A DNA stretch of 64,000 nucleotides from positions 310,001 through 374,000 of the forward strand of contig NZ_JAFCKF010000002.1 of assembly GCF_018130545.1 (NCBI RefSeq), given 5' to 3'. The translations under genes were made by a program, and so were the position numbers. Of this stretch, positions 1 through 9,668 are shown in pieces. The notes beneath the pieces were generated by a model that ran no database searches, was not told the origin of the DNA, and saw only the letters and a list, made by a program, of their open reading frames with translations. This DNA comes from Bradyrhizobium tropiciagri. Its GTDB lineage: Bacteria; Pseudomonadota; Alphaproteobacteria; Rhizobiales; Xanthobacteraceae. Numbering within the stretch: the stretch's first letter is position 1; every line of letters starts with the position of its first letter.

Positions 1-1223
1 TGCGCGAGAACGGCCAGCTGAGGCCTGCGACCTGGCAGGAAGCCTTCGCCGCCATCGCCGCCAAGGCCGGCCGCAGCGACGGCAAGCGGATCGGCGCGAT
101 CGCCGGCGATCTCGCCGCGGTCGACGAAATGTACGCGCTGAAGCAGCTGCTGGCTGCGTTCGGCTCGGTCAATCTGGCGGTGCAGGGCGGCGATGCCTTC
201 GACGCCAAGGCGGGCCGCGGCTCCTATATCTTCAACCCGACCATTGCCGGCATCGACCAGGCCGATGCGATCCTGATCATCGGCTCGCACCCGCGCAAGG
301 AAGCCGCCGTGCTGAACGCCCGGATCCGCAAGCGCTGGCGCGCCGGCGGGCTCAAGGTGGGCATGATCGGCGCCAAGTCTGATTTCACCTATGACCATGA
401 CTATCTCGGCGCCGGCACCGATACGCTCGCCGACCTCGTGGCCGGCAAGCACTCCTTTGCCGATGTGCTGAAGAACGCGCAGCACCCGATCATCCTGGTC
501 GGCCCCGGTGCCTACACCAGGCATGACGGCGCCGCGGTGCTGGCACAAGCGGCCAAGCTCGCCGCCGACGTTGGCGCGCTCAAGGACGGCTGGAACGGCT
601 TTGCGGTGTTGCAGGATACCGCCTCGCGCGCGGGTGCGCTCGACATCGGCTTCTCGCCTTCGGCCGGCGGCCTGACCACGGCGCAGATGACGACCTTCGG
701 CACGCTCGACGTGCTGTTCCTGCTCGGCGCCGACGAGATCAAGGCGCCGGACGGCACCTTCGTGGTTTATATCGGCACCCATGGCGATCAGGGCGCGCAC
801 CGTGCCGACGTGATCCTGCCGGGCGCCGCCTATACCGAGAAGTCCGGCATCTACGTCAACACCGAGGGCCGGGCGCAGATCGCCAACCGCGCCGCGTTCC
901 CGCCGGGCGAAGCCCGCGAGGACTGGGCGATCATCCGCGCGCTGTCCGACGTGCTCGGCAAGAAGCTGCCGTTCGACTCGCTGCAAGCGCTGCGCCAGGC
1001 GATGTTCAAGACCTATCCGCATTTGATGCGGCTCGACCAGATCGAGGCCGGCAAGGCTGATGACGTCAAGGCGCTGGCCGGTAAGGGCGGCAGCGTCGAC
1101 AAGGCGGCCTTCAAGCCGACCGTCGAGGACTTCTATCTGACCAACCCGATCGCGCGGGCGTCTGCCGTGATGGCGGAATGCTCGCGGCTGGCGTCGGGCA
1201 AAATGCTGACGGCAGCGGAGTGA
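1..1223 (+). CDS. nuoG: NADH-quinone oxidoreductase subunit G, C-terminal part
   Basis: NuoG is the large iron-sulfur subunit of the peripheral arm of respiratory complex I. The frame is open from base 3 (the gene begins before the window) to a TGA at 1221-1223, giving about 406 C-terminal residues. This part is the molybdopterin-oxidoreductase-like fold that in complex I no longer carries a cofactor: it contains the [20 protein letters not shown] stretch and later [20 protein letters not shown], typical of the family. nuoH follows after 10 bases, so it is part of the nuo operon. The N-terminal [2Fe-2S]/[4Fe-4S] region is outside the window. Identification is firm from both sequence and context. 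Confidence 0.96.
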   Translation, partial: RENGQLRPATWQEAFAAIAAKAGRSDGKRIGAIAGDLAAVDEMYALKQLLAAFGSVNLAVQGGDAFDAKAGRGSYIFNPTIAGIDQADAILIIGSHPRKEAAVLNARIRKRWRAGGLKVGMIGAKSDFTYDHDYLGAGTDTLADLVAGKHSFADVLKNAQHPIILVGPGAYTRHDGAAVLAQAAKLAADVGALKDGWNGFAVLQDTASRAGALDIGFSPSAGGLTTAQMTTFGTLDVLFLLGADEIKAPDGTFVVYIGTHGDQGAHRADVILPGAAYTEKSGIYVNTEGRAQIANRAAFPPGEAREDWAIIRALSDVLGKKLPFDSLQALRQAMFKTYPHLMRLDQIEAGKADDVKALAGKGGSVDKAAFKPTVEDFYLTNPIARASAVMAECSRLASGKMLTAAE

Positions 1224-1233
1224 GCGTGACCTG

Positions 1234-2304
1234 ATGGCTGATTTCTTCGCAAGCTCGTTCTGGACCGGCTTCCTCTGGCCGCTGATCATCATGGTCGCGG
1301 AGAGCTTGTTGCTGCTCGTCGTGCTCCTGATCGCGATCGCCTACATCCTGCTCGCCGACCGCAAGATCTGGGCGGCGGTGCAGATCCGCCGCGGCCCCAA
1401 CGTCGTCGGACCGTTCGGATTGCTGCAATCCTTCGCCGACCTGCTGAAGTTCGTGCTGAAGGAGCCGGTGATCCCGTCCAGCTCCAACAAGGGCGTGTTC
1501 CTGCTGGCGCCCTTGGTCTCGTGCGTGCTGGCGCTGGCCGCCTGGGCTGTGATCCCGTTCAATCTCGGGTGGGTGATCTCCGACATCAATGTCGGCATCC
1601 TCTACATCTTCGCGATCTCGTCGCTGTCGATCTACGGCGTCATCATGGCCGGATGGTCGTCGAACTCGAAGTATCCGTTCCTGGCCGCGCTGCGCTCGGC
1701 GGCGCAGATGGTGTCCTATGAAGTCTCGATCGGCTTCGTCATCATCACCGTGCTGCTCTGCGTCGGCTCGCTGAACCTGTCGGCGGTGGTCGAGGCCCAG
1801 AACACCCGCGGGCTCGCGCACCTGATCGGTCTGCCGCAGCTCACCATCCTGAACTGGTATGTGTGGCCGCTGTTCCCGATGTTCGTGGTGTTCTACGTCT
1901 CGGCGCTGGCGGAAACCAACCGTCCGCCGTTCGACCTGGTCGAAGCCGAATCCGAGCTGGTCGCCGGCTTCATGACCGAATACGGCTCGACCCCGTATCT
2001 GCTGTTCATGCTCGGCGAGTATGTCGCGATCACCACGATGTGCGCGCTGGCGTCGATCCTGTTCCTGGGCGGCTGGCTGCCGCCGGTCAACCTGCCGCCG
2101 TTCACCTGGATTCCGGGCATCGTCTGGTTCGCCCTGAAGGTGTTCTTCATGTTCTTCATGTTCGCGATGGCGAAGGCGATCGTGCCGCGCTACCGCTACG
2201 ATCAACTGATGCGGCTCGGCTGGAAGGTGTTCCTGCCGCTGTCGCTGGCGATGGTGGTGATCGTGGCCGGCGTGCTGCAGTTCGCCGGCATCGCGCCGAA
2301 GTGA
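1234..2304 (+). CDS. nuoH: NADH-quinone oxidoreductase subunit H
   Basis: NuoH is the membrane subunit at the junction with the peripheral arm and forms much of the quinone-binding chamber. The 356-residue protein is strongly hydrophobic with about eight membrane helices, the usual size for alphaproteobacteria. The family's hallmark loop [20 protein letters not shown] is at residues 227-246 and the [20 protein letters not shown] segment is near the N-terminus. It sits 10 bases after nuoG and 7 bases before nuoI in one transcription unit. Nothing unusual is visible. Confidence 0.98.
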   Translation: MADFFASSFWTGFLWPLIIMVAESLLLLVVLLIAIAYILLADRKIWAAVQIRRGPNVVGPFGLLQSFADLLKFVLKEPVIPSSSNKGVFLLAPLVSCVLALAAWAVIPFNLGWVISDINVGILYIFAISSLSIYGVIMAGWSSNSKYPFLAALRSAAQMVSYEVSIGFVIITVLLCVGSLNLSAVVEAQNTRGLAHLIGLPQLTILNWYVWPLFPMFVVFYVSALAETNRPPFDLVEAESELVAGFMTEYGSTPYLLFMLGEYVAITTMCALASILFLGGWLPPVNLPPFTWIPGIVWFALKVFFMFFMFAMAKAIVPRYRYDQLMRLGWKVFLPLSLAMVVIVAGVLQFAGIAPK

Positions 2305-2311
2305 GGCCGTC

Positions 2312-2806
2312 ATGAGTGTCAATGTCAACGCAACAGCCCGCTCGCTTCTGCTCTCGGAATTCGTCTCGGCGTTCTTCCTGGCGATGCGCTATTTCTTCCA
2401 GCCGAAGCCGACGCTGAACTATCCCTTCGAGAAGGGGCCGATCTCGCCGCGCTTCCGTGGCGAGCACGCGCTGCGCCGCTATCCGAACGGCGAAGAGCGC
2501 TGCATCGCCTGCAAGCTGTGCGAGGCGATCTGCCCGGCGCAGGCGATCACGATCGAGGCCGGCCCGCGCCGCAACGACGGCACCCGCCGCACCGTGCGCT
2601 ACGACATCGACATGGTGAAGTGCATCTATTGCGGCCTGTGCCAGGAGGCATGCCCGGTGGACGCCATCGTCGAGGGACCGAATTTCGAATTCGCGACCGA
2701 GACCCGCGAGGAACTGTACTATGACAAGGCGAAGCTGCTCGCCAATGGCGACCGCTGGGAGCGCGAGATTGCGAAGTCGATCGCGCTCGACGCGCCGTAC
2801 CGGTGA
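2312..2806 (+). CDS. nuoI: NADH-quinone oxidoreductase subunit I, 2x[4Fe-4S]
   Basis: NuoI carries the two [4Fe-4S] clusters (N6a, N6b) that pass electrons towards cluster N2 and quinone. The protein has 164 residues; the two ferredoxin motifs are visible as [12 protein letters not shown] at residues 64-75 and [12 protein letters not shown] at 104-115, each with the CxxCxxCxxxCP spacing needed for a cluster. An amphipathic N-terminal segment docks it on the membrane arm. It lies between nuoH and nuoJ with gaps of 7 and 9 bases. Typical length for rhizobia; no anomalies. Confidence 0.98.
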   Translation: MSVNVNATARSLLLSEFVSAFFLAMRYFFQPKPTLNYPFEKGPISPRFRGEHALRRYPNGEERCIACKLCEAICPAQAITIEAGPRRNDGTRRTVRYDIDMVKCIYCGLCQEACPVDAIVEGPNFEFATETREELYYDKAKLLANGDRWEREIAKSIALDAPYR

Positions 2807-2815
2807 GGTGAGGGC

Positions 2816-3454
2816 ATGATCCTTCCGGCGCTGTTCTTCTATCTGTTTGCCACGATCTGCGTGGCTTGCGCGGTCATGGTGATCGTCTCGCGCAATCCCG
2901 TGCACTCGGTGTTGTATTTGATCCTGGCGTTCGTGAACGCCTCGGGCCTGTTCATCCTGATGGGCGCCGAGTTCCTCGGGATGATGCTGATCGTCGTCTA
3001 TGTCGGCGCCGTCGCGGTGCTGTTCCTGTTCGTGATCATGATGCTCGACGTCGACTTCGTCGAGCTGCGCGAGGGCTTCATTCAGTATCTGCCTATCGGC
3101 ATCGTGATCGGCGGCATCTTCCTGTTCGAGCTCTTGCTCGTGGTCGGTGCCTGGGTGATCAACCCGGCCGTAACCAAGACGATTACCGCAGCGATCCCGA
3201 CCAATGTCAGCAACACCGAGGCGCTCGGCCTCGTGCTCTATACGAAGTACATCCATTACTTCCAGCTCGCCGGCATGGTGCTCTTGGTCGCGATGATCGG
3301 TGCCATCGTGCTGACGCTGCGCCACAAGGCCAACGTCAAGCGGCAGAACATCAACGTGCAGAACGCGCGCACGCCAGACATGGCGATGGCGATGCGCAAG
3401 GTGGCGTCGGGGCAGGGCCTGCAGGATGCCGATGCGGCGGAGTGGGTGAAATGA
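2816..3454 (+). CDS. nuoJ: NADH-quinone oxidoreductase subunit J
   Basis: NuoJ is a small membrane subunit (ND6 equivalent) of the proton-pumping arm of complex I. The 212-residue product has five predicted membrane helices, including the conserved [15 protein letters not shown] segment in helix 3 whose pi-bulge takes part in conformational coupling. After the last helix comes a basic soluble tail of about 45 residues, longer than in E. coli NuoJ and commonly seen in alphaproteobacteria. The TGA stop overlaps the ATG of nuoK (ATGA), indicating translational coupling. Confidence 0.97.
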   Translation: MILPALFFYLFATICVACAVMVIVSRNPVHSVLYLILAFVNASGLFILMGAEFLGMMLIVVYVGAVAVLFLFVIMMLDVDFVELREGFIQYLPIGIVIGGIFLFELLLVVGAWVINPAVTKTITAAIPTNVSNTEALGLVLYTKYIHYFQLAGMVLLVAMIGAIVLTLRHKANVKRQNINVQNARTPDMAMAMRKVASGQGLQDADAAEWVK

Positions 3455-3759
3455 CGATCGGGCTAGGGCACTATCTGGCGGTCGCCGCGATCCTGTTCAC
3501 GCTGGGGATCCTCGGCATCTTCCTCAACCGCAAGAACATCATCGTCATCCTGATGTCGATCGAGCTGATCCTGCTCTCGGTGAACATCAACCTGGTGGCG
3601 TTCTCGACCTTCCTCGGCGACATCGTCGGCCAGGTGTTCGCACTGCTGGTGCTGACGGTGGCGGCGGCCGAGGCCGCAATCGGCCTCGCTGTGCTGGTGG
3701 TGTATTTCCGCAACCGCGGTTCGATCGCGGTTGAAGACGTCAATCTGATGAAGGGCTAG
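3451..3759 (+). CDS. nuoK: NADH-quinone oxidoreductase subunit K
   Basis: NuoK (ND4L equivalent) is a three-helix, MrpC-like subunit of the proton-translocating arm. The 102-residue protein begins [16 protein letters not shown]; the start is fixed by the ATGA overlap with nuoJ and by the normal NuoK length. The conserved glutamate of helix 2 is visible in [17 protein letters not shown] and the second in the [13 protein letters not shown] segment of helix 3. A longer in-frame opening exists upstream (from 2866) but lies inside nuoJ and is not the gene. It precedes nuoL by 7 bases. Confidence 0.97.
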   Translation: MTIGLGHYLAVAAILFTLGILGIFLNRKNIIVILMSIELILLSVNINLVAFSTFLGDIVGQVFALLVLTVAAAEAAIGLAVLVVYFRNRGSIAVEDVNLMKG

Positions 3760-3766
3760 AGCAGTC

Positions 3767-5839
3767 ATGGTTCAGGCAATTGTTTTCCTGCCGCTGCTCG
3801 GCGCCATCCTTGCGGGGATTATCGCGCTGACGGGTGCGCATGCGCGCTGCCCGAGCGGCGATACCGTCGATCACCACGACGATGCGCATGGCGACGCCCA
3901 TGCGTCCGCCGCCCATGACGATCATGCTCATGATGACCATGGTCACGACGACCACCACGTCTCTGAGCCGCCGGCGGCCGGTTCGCGGCTGGCCGAGCTG
4001 ATTACGACTGGCCTGCTGTTCGTCTCGGCGGCGCTGTCCTGGTTCACTCTCGTCGATGTCGGCTTCATGCACCATGACGCACGCGTCGTGCTGCTGCCCT
4101 GGATCACCTCGGGCGACCTTCAGGTGGCCTGGACGCTGCGGGTCGACACCCTGACCGCCGTGATGCTGGTCGTGGTCAACACGGTGTCGGCGCTCGTTCA
4201 CCTCTACTCCATCGGCTACATGGACGAGGATCCGAACCGGCCGCGCTTCTTCGGCTATCTTTCGCTATTCACCTTCGCGATGTTGATGCTGGTGACCTCG
4301 GACAACCTCGTGCAGCTGTTCTTCGGCTGGGAGGGCGTCGGTCTCGCGAGCTACCTGCTGATCGGGTTCTGGTACCAGAAGCCGTCGGCGAACGCGGCCG
4401 CGATCAAGGCCTTCGTGGTCAACCGCGTCGGCGACTTCGGCTTCGCGCTCGGCATTTTCGCGATCTTCGCGCTGGTCGGCTCGACCGATTTCGAGACCAT
4501 CTTCCACGCCGCGCCCGGGCTGACCGGCAAGACCGTCAACTTCTTCGGCCATCACGTCGACGCGTTGACCTTGACCTGCCTGTTCCTGTTCATGGGCGCG
4601 ATGGGCAAGTCGGCCCAGTTCCTGCTGCACACCTGGTTGCCGGACGCGATGGAAGGCCCGACCCCGGTGTCGGCGCTGATCCACGCCGCGACCATGGTCA
4701 CCGCCGGCGTCTTCATGGTGGCACGGTTGTCGCCGCTGTTCGAGCTGTCGCCGACCGCTCAGGCTGTAGTGATGTTCTTCGGCGCGACCACGGCGTTCTT
4801 CGCCGCCACGATCGGCCTGGTGCAGAACGACATCAAGCGCATCGTCGCATATTCGACCTGTTCGCAGCTCGGCTACATGTTCGTGGCGATGGGAGCAGGG
4901 GCCTATTCGGTCGGCATGTTCCACCTGTTCACGCACGCCTTCTTCAAGGCGCTGCTGTTCTTGGGCTCTGGCTCGGTGATCTACGCGATGCACCACGAGC
5001 AGGACATCCGCAATATGGGCGGCCTGTGGCGCAAGATCCCGTACACTTTCGCGGTAATGTGCATTGGCACCCTGGCGCTGACCGGCTTCCCGCTGTTCGC
5101 CGGCTACTTCTCCAAGGACGCGATCATCGAGGCCGCCTACGCGGCGCACAACCCGTTCGCGACCTATGCCTATCTGCTGACGATCGTGGCCGCCGGCCTG
5201 ACCTCGTTCTATTCCTGGCGTCTGATCTTCAAGACGTTCTTCGGCGAGCCGCACGACCAGAAGCACTACGAGGCCGCGCATGAGAGCCCGGTCTGGATGC
5301 TGGTGCCGATCGGCGTGCTTGCCGCCGGTTCGATCCTCGCGGGTCTGCCGTTCAAGGAAGTGTTCGCCAGCCCGCACGGCGTCGAGGAGTTCTTCCGCGA
5401 GTCCATCAAGATGAACCCGCACATCCTCGAGGACATGGAGCATATGCCGAGCTGGCTCGCGCCGCTGCCCACCGTGATGATGGCGCTCGGCCTGTTCATC
5501 TCGTATTTGTTCTACATCCGCAGGCCGTATCTGCCGGTGGAGCTCGCGAACCAGCAACCGATGCTGTACCAGTTCCTGCTCAACAAATGGTACTTCGACG
5601 AGCTGTACGACTGGATCTTCGTGCGTCCGGCCAAGTGGCTCGGCTATACGCTGTGGAAGAAGGGCGACGGCTTCGTCATCGACGGCTTCGGTCCCGACGG
5701 CGTCTCGGCCCGCGTGCTCGACGTCACCCGCAATGTCGTGAAATTGCAGACCGGCTACCTCTATCACTACGCGTTCGCGATGCTGATCGGGGCTGCCGGA
5801 TTGATCACCTGGTTCATGTTCGGCTTGGGAGGCCAGTAA
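3767..5839 (+). CDS. nuoL: NADH-quinone oxidoreductase subunit L with His-rich insertion
   Basis: NuoL (ND5 equivalent) is the distal antiporter-like subunit of complex I, with the long lateral helix at its C-terminus. The product is 690 residues. Conserved antiporter elements are seen: the [19 protein letters not shown] segment and [20 protein letters not shown]. Odd feature: between the first and second membrane helices (residues about 35-64) there is an insertion very rich in His and Asp, with 11 His in 29 residues, ending [10 protein letters not shown]. It is absent from E. coli NuoL. Its topology suggests a periplasmic or cytoplasmic loop that could bind metal; that is inference. The stop directly abuts the nuoM ATG. 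Confidence 0.97.
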   Translation: MVQAIVFLPLLGAILAGIIALTGAHARCPSGDTVDHHDDAHGDAHASAAHDDHAHDDHGHDDHHVSEPPAAGSRLAELITTGLLFVSAALSWFTLVDVGFMHHDARVVLLPWITSGDLQVAWTLRVDTLTAVMLVVVNTVSALVHLYSIGYMDEDPNRPRFFGYLSLFTFAMLMLVTSDNLVQLFFGWEGVGLASYLLIGFWYQKPSANAAAIKAFVVNRVGDFGFALGIFAIFALVGSTDFETIFHAAPGLTGKTVNFFGHHVDALTLTCLFLFMGAMGKSAQFLLHTWLPDAMEGPTPVSALIHAATMVTAGVFMVARLSPLFELSPTAQAVVMFFGATTAFFAATIGLVQNDIKRIVAYSTCSQLGYMFVAMGAGAYSVGMFHLFTHAFFKALLFLGSGSVIYAMHHEQDIRNMGGLWRKIPYTFAVMCIGTLALTGFPLFAGYFSKDAIIEAAYAAHNPFATYAYLLTIVAAGLTSFYSWRLIFKTFFGEPHDQKHYEAAHESPVWMLVPIGVLAAGSILAGLPFKEVFASPHGVEEFFRESIKMNPHILEDMEHMPSWLAPLPTVMMALGLFISYLFYIRRPYLPVELANQQPMLYQFLLNKWYFDELYDWIFVRPAKWLGYTLWKKGDGFVIDGFGPDGVSARVLDVTRNVVKLQTGYLYHYAFAMLIGAAGLITWFMFGLGGQ

Positions 5840-7354
5840 ATGACAACCTGGCCCATCCTTTCCGTCACGACCTTCCTGCCGACGCTCGGCGCGATCCTGG
5901 TCTACCTGCTGGCGCGGGGCGGCGACGAGAGCGCCAACCGCACGGCGCGCTGGATCGCGCTGTGGACCACGCTGATCACCTTCGCGGTGTCGCTGATCCT
6001 GGTGTCGCGCTTCGATCCGTCCTCGACTGACTTCCAGTTCGTCGAGAAGGCGTCCTGGCTTGCCACCGGCATCACCTATCACATGGGCGTCGACGGCATC
6101 TCGTTGCCGCTGATCATCCTGACCACCGCGATCATGCCGCTCTGCATTATCGCGAGCTGGAAGTCGGTGACGAGCCGCGTCGGCGAATACATGATGGCGT
6201 TCCTGATCCTGGAAACGCTGATGGTCGGTACCTTCTCGGCGCTCGATCTCGTGCTGTTCTATCTGTTCTTCGAGGGTGGCCTGATCCCGATGTTCCTGAT
6301 CATCGGCGTCTGGGGTGGCCCGCGCCGGGTCTACGCATCGTTCAAGTTCTTCCTCTACACGTTCCTCGGCTCGGTGCTGATGCTGCTCGCCATCATGGCG
6401 CTGTACTGGAACGCCGGCACGACCGACATCCCGACCCTGATGCACACCGCGGTGCCGCGCTCGCTGCAGACCTGGGCGTGGCTGGCGTTCTTCGCCTCGT
6501 TCGCGGTGAAGATGCCGATGTGGCCGGTGCACACCTGGTTGCCTGACGCGCACGTCGAGGCGCCGACGGCGGGCTCGGTGATCCTGGCTGCGATTTTGCT
6601 GAAGATGGGTGGCTACGGCTTCCTGCGCTTCTCGCTGCCGATGTTCCCGCTGGCCTCGCACGACTTCGCGCCGTTCGTGTTCACGCTGTCCGTCATCGCC
6701 ATCATCTACACCTCGCTGGTGGCGATGATGCAGGAGGACATGAAGAAGCTGATCGCGTACTCCTCCGTCGCGCATATGGGCTTCGTCACCATGGGCATCT
6801 TCGCGGTGACGACGCAGGGCGTCGCCGGCGGCATGTTCCAGATGGTCTCGCACGGCATCGTTTCCGGCGCGCTGTTCCTCTGCGTCGGCGTCGTCTACGA
6901 CCGCATGCACACCCGCGAGATCGCGGCCTATGGCGGCCTCGTCAACCGGATGCCGCTCTACGCGCTGACCTTCATGGTCTTCACCATGGCCAATGTCGGT
7001 CTGCCCGGCACCTCTGGCTTCGTCGGCGAGTTCATGACGCTGCTCGGCACCTTCAAGATCTCGCTGCCGACGGCGTTCTTCGCCACCACCGGCGTGATCC
7101 TGTCGGCGTGCTACGCGCTCTGGCTCTATCGCAAGGTCGTGTTCGGCGCGCTGGTCAAGCCGTCGCTGATGTCGATCAAGGATCTCACCTTCCGCGAATG
7201 CGTGACGCTGTTCCCGCTGATCGCGCTGACCATCCTGTTCGGCGTCTATCCGAAGCCGGTGCTCGACATGTCGGCCGCCTCGGTCCAGCAGCTCGTCAAC
7301 AATTACCAAACCGCCGTGACTGCCGTGAAGGCAGCCGCGCTGACCGTCCAGTAA
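5840..7354 (+). CDS. nuoM: NADH-quinone oxidoreductase subunit M
   Basis: NuoM (ND4 equivalent) is the middle antiporter-like proton channel of complex I. The 504-residue protein has about 14 helices. Family signatures include [20 protein letters not shown] (helix 5 with the essential Glu), and [20 protein letters not shown] with the histidine and proline of the broken helix, followed by [14 protein letters not shown]. The ATG directly follows the nuoL stop codon, and nuoN follows after 10 bases. No departures from the family are seen. Confidence 0.98.
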   Translation: MTTWPILSVTTFLPTLGAILVYLLARGGDESANRTARWIALWTTLITFAVSLILVSRFDPSSTDFQFVEKASWLATGITYHMGVDGISLPLIILTTAIMPLCIIASWKSVTSRVGEYMMAFLILETLMVGTFSALDLVLFYLFFEGGLIPMFLIIGVWGGPRRVYASFKFFLYTFLGSVLMLLAIMALYWNAGTTDIPTLMHTAVPRSLQTWAWLAFFASFAVKMPMWPVHTWLPDAHVEAPTAGSVILAAILLKMGGYGFLRFSLPMFPLASHDFAPFVFTLSVIAIIYTSLVAMMQEDMKKLIAYSSVAHMGFVTMGIFAVTTQGVAGGMFQMVSHGIVSGALFLCVGVVYDRMHTREIAAYGGLVNRMPLYALTFMVFTMANVGLPGTSGFVGEFMTLLGTFKISLPTAFFATTGVILSACYALWLYRKVVFGALVKPSLMSIKDLTFRECVTLFPLIALTILFGVYPKPVLDMSAASVQQLVNNYQTAVTAVKAAALTVQ

Positions 7355-7364
7355 GGCCCTCGTC

Positions 7365-8801
7365 ATGAGCTTTTCCAGTGCAGGTTATCAGTTGCAGCCG
7401 GTGCTGCCGGAGCTGGTGCTCGCGGTCGGCGCCATGGTGCTGTTGATGATCGGAGCCTATCGCGGGCAGGGCACCACACGCCTCGTCACGACGCTCGCGG
7501 TGTGTCTGCTGGTCCTGACCGGCGTGCTGGAGCTCTGGCTGCCGGCCGGCAAGCTCGTGACCTTCGGCGGCAGCTTCATCGTCGACGACTTCGCCCGCTT
7601 CCTGAAGGTCCTGGCCTTGATCGCGTCGGCTGCGACGCTGATCCTGTCGACCGAGTACCTGTCGCAGCCGTCGACCCGCAACTTCGAGTTCTCGATCCTG
7701 GTGCTGCTGTCGACGCTCGGCATGATGGTGCTGATCTCGGCCGGCGACCTGATCGCGCTCTATCTCGGCCTCGAGCTGATGAGCCTTGCGCTTTACGTCG
7801 TCGCCGCCAGCGCCCGCGACAATGCCAAGTCGAGCGAGGCCGGCCTGAAGTATTTCGTGCTCGGCGCGTTGTCGTCCGGCATGCTGCTCTACGGCGCCTC
7901 ACTGATCTACGGCTTCACCGGCACGGTCAGCTTCGCCGGCATCGCGGCGGCCGCGACATCAGGCAGCATCGGTATCGTGTTCGGCCTAGTGTTCCTGCTC
8001 GCTGGCCTCTGCTTCAAGGTCTCGGCGGTGCCGTTCCACATGTGGACGCCCGACGTCTATGAGGGCGCGCCGACCCCGGTGACCGCCTTCTTTGCCTCCG
8101 CTCCGAAAGTCGCTGCGCTCGCGGTGTTCACCCGCGCGACGCTGACCGCATTCCCGGGCATCGTCACCCAGTGGCAGCAGATCCTGGTGTTCGTGGCGAT
8201 CGCCTCGATGGCGCTGGGCTCGTTCGCCGCGATCGGCCAGAGCAACATCAAGCGGCTGATGGCCTATTCCTCGATCGGCCATATGGGCTTTGCCCTGGTC
8301 GGCCTGGCCGCCGGCACCGTCGAGGGCGCGCAGGGCGTGCTGATCTACATCGCAATCTATGTCGCGATGACGCTCGGCTCCTTCTCCATCATCCTCGCGA
8401 TGAAGCGCAACGGCGTGGCGCTGGAGCAGATCAGCGATTTCGCCGGGCTTTCACGCACCAACCCGCTGATCGCCTTCATCTTCGCGATGCTGCTGTTCTC
8501 GCTGGCCGGCGTGCCGCCGCTCGCGGGCTTCTTCGGCAAATGGTACGTGTTCGTCGCCGCGATCAAGGCCAATTTGTTCACGCTCGCGGTAATCGGCGTG
8601 CTGACCAGCGTGGTGGGCGCGTTCTACTACCTGTCGATCGTCAAGGTGATGTATTTCGACCAGCCGCTCGGCAAGCTCGACCCGGTCCGCGTCGAGCTGC
8701 GCACCGTGCTCGCGGTCGCCGGCATCTTCAACATCTTCTTCTTCGCCTATCCGGGCCCGCTGGTGAGCGTGGCCACGGCGGCGGCGAAGTCGCTATTCTG
8801 A
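7365..8801 (+). CDS. nuoN: NADH-quinone oxidoreductase subunit N
   Basis: NuoN (ND2 equivalent) is the third antiporter-like subunit, next to NuoK in the membrane arm. The 478-residue product shows LYLGLELMSLALYVVAASAR, the ASSEAGLKYFVLGALSSGML-like helix (seen here as KSSEAGLKYFVLGALSSGML) and the AVPFHMWTPDVYEGAPTPVT motif of the family. It is the last nuo gene: the stop at 8799-8801 runs straight into a palindromic repeat, after which birA begins. The repeat is therefore the natural 3' boundary or processing point of the nuo mRNA. Confidence 0.98.
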   Translation: MSFSSAGYQLQPVLPELVLAVGAMVLLMIGAYRGQGTTRLVTTLAVCLLVLTGVLELWLPAGKLVTFGGSFIVDDFARFLKVLALIASAATLILSTEYLSQPSTRNFEFSILVLLSTLGMMVLISAGDLIALYLGLELMSLALYVVAASARDNAKSSEAGLKYFVLGALSSGMLLYGASLIYGFTGTVSFAGIAAAATSGSIGIVFGLVFLLAGLCFKVSAVPFHMWTPDVYEGAPTPVTAFFASAPKVAALAVFTRATLTAFPGIVTQWQQILVFVAIASMALGSFAAIGQSNIKRLMAYSSIGHMGFALVGLAAGTVEGAQGVLIYIAIYVAMTLGSFSIILAMKRNGVALEQISDFAGLSRTNPLIAFIFAMLLFSLAGVPPLAGFFGKWYVFVAAIKANLFTLAVIGVLTSVVGAFYYLSIVKVMYFDQPLGKLDPVRVELRTVLAVAGIFNIFFFAYPGPLVSVATAAAKSLF

Positions 8802-8851
8802 TGCGTATGGTTCCGAAACGGGATGCTGGCTTTCGGAACGGATCATGCGCA
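8801..8851. repeat. Palindromic intergenic repeat, degenerate copy
   Basis: Between nuoN and birA, GTTCCGAAA (8810-8818) and TTTCGGAAC (8831-8839) form a perfect 9-bp stem around a 12-base loop, flanked by GGATCATGCGCA on the right. The outer GATCATGC element and the inner CGGAA stem match the layout of the copy at 18747-18791, so both look like one repeat family. I recall such elements as common in Bradyrhizobium genomes, but cannot verify the count here. Confidence 0.65.
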
Positions 8852-8861
8852 TAACTCCGAT

Positions 8862-9668
8862 ATGACCTTCACGCTCGGACCCCGGGCCATTGCGGCGGGC
8901 TATCGGCTCGCCGCCTTCGATCAGATCGGCTCAACCAATGCCGAGGCGATGCTGCGCGCCCGCGACGGGGAGCAGGGGCCGATGTGGTTCGTCACGCCGG
9001 AGCAGACCGCCGGCCGCGGCCGCCGCCAGCGGGCCTGGGTCGCGCCGCGGGGCAACCTTGCCAGCAGCATCCTTGAGATCACGGACGTCCAGCCGGCGGT
9101 GGCCGCCACGCTCGGCTTCGCCGCAGGGCTGTCGCTCGAAGCAGCACTCCAGAACGTCAGCATCGAGGCGGCGCTGCGGCTCGGACCGGACAGCCCGAAA
9201 TTCACCCTGAAGTGGCCGAATGACGTGCTCGCCAACGGCAAGAAGCTGTCCGGCATCCTGCTGGAGGCCGAGGCGGTCGGCGATCGGCTTGCGGTCGTCG
9301 TCGGCATCGGCACCAACGTCATCGCCGCGCCCGAGGGGACGCCGACGCCGGCGGTATCGCTCGCCGCGCTCGGCATCCAGATCGGCGCCGAGGAGCTGTT
9401 CGCAGCGTTGTCGGACGCCTGGGTCGAGTTTCGCGGCATCTGGGACGATGGCCGCGGCTTCCCCGAGATCCGCAGGCTGTGGCTCGAGCGCGCCGCCGGG
9501 CTCGGCGAGAGGGTCGCGGTGCAGACCGGCAGCGCGACGCTCGAGGGCACTTTCGATACGATCGACGAGACCGGCTGCCTGATCGTCCGCACCGCTGACG
9601 GCCAGCGCATGCCCGTGACAGCCGGCGAGGTCTATTTCGGCAACGCAGCCTCGAAGAGGGCGATCTGA
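8862..9668 (+). CDS. birA: Biotin--[acetyl-CoA-carboxylase] ligase
   Basis: Biotin protein ligase joins biotin to the carrier protein of acetyl-CoA carboxylase and other carboxylases through biotinyl-AMP. From ATG 8862 it is 268 residues. The biotin/ATP loop is visible as TAGRGRRQRAW and the lysine-containing motif as KWPNDVLANGKKLSGILLEA. There is no N-terminal helix-turn-helix, so it is a monofunctional (group I) ligase, not a repressor. An upstream in-frame ATG at 8823 lies inside the palindromic repeat, so I prefer 8862. The stop overlaps the rnj start (TGATG), coupling it to the RNase. Confidence 0.94.
   Translation: MTFTLGPRAIAAGYRLAAFDQIGSTNAEAMLRARDGEQGPMWFVTPEQTAGRGRRQRAWVAPRGNLASSILEITDVQPAVAATLGFAAGLSLEAALQNVSIEAALRLGPDSPKFTLKWPNDVLANGKKLSGILLEAEAVGDRLAVVVGIGTNVIAAPEGTPTPAVSLAALGIQIGAEELFAALSDAWVEFRGIWDDGRGFPEIRRLWLERAAGLGERVAVQTGSATLEGTFDTIDETGCLIVRTADGQRMPVTAGEVYFGNAASKRAI

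Noticed and set aside
4265-7366. A very long open frame (over 1000 codons) on the minus strand across nuoL and nuoM
   Set aside because: It is a compositional shadow: high-GC codon bias on the plus strand removes stops from one antisense frame. The translation is rich in Arg, His, Gln and Glu with no known fold, while the plus strand has complete nuo genes.
8823-8861. An upstream start for birA at 8823
   Set aside because: It lies inside the palindromic repeat and would add 13 residues unlike any BirA; ATG 8862 gives a normal N-terminus.
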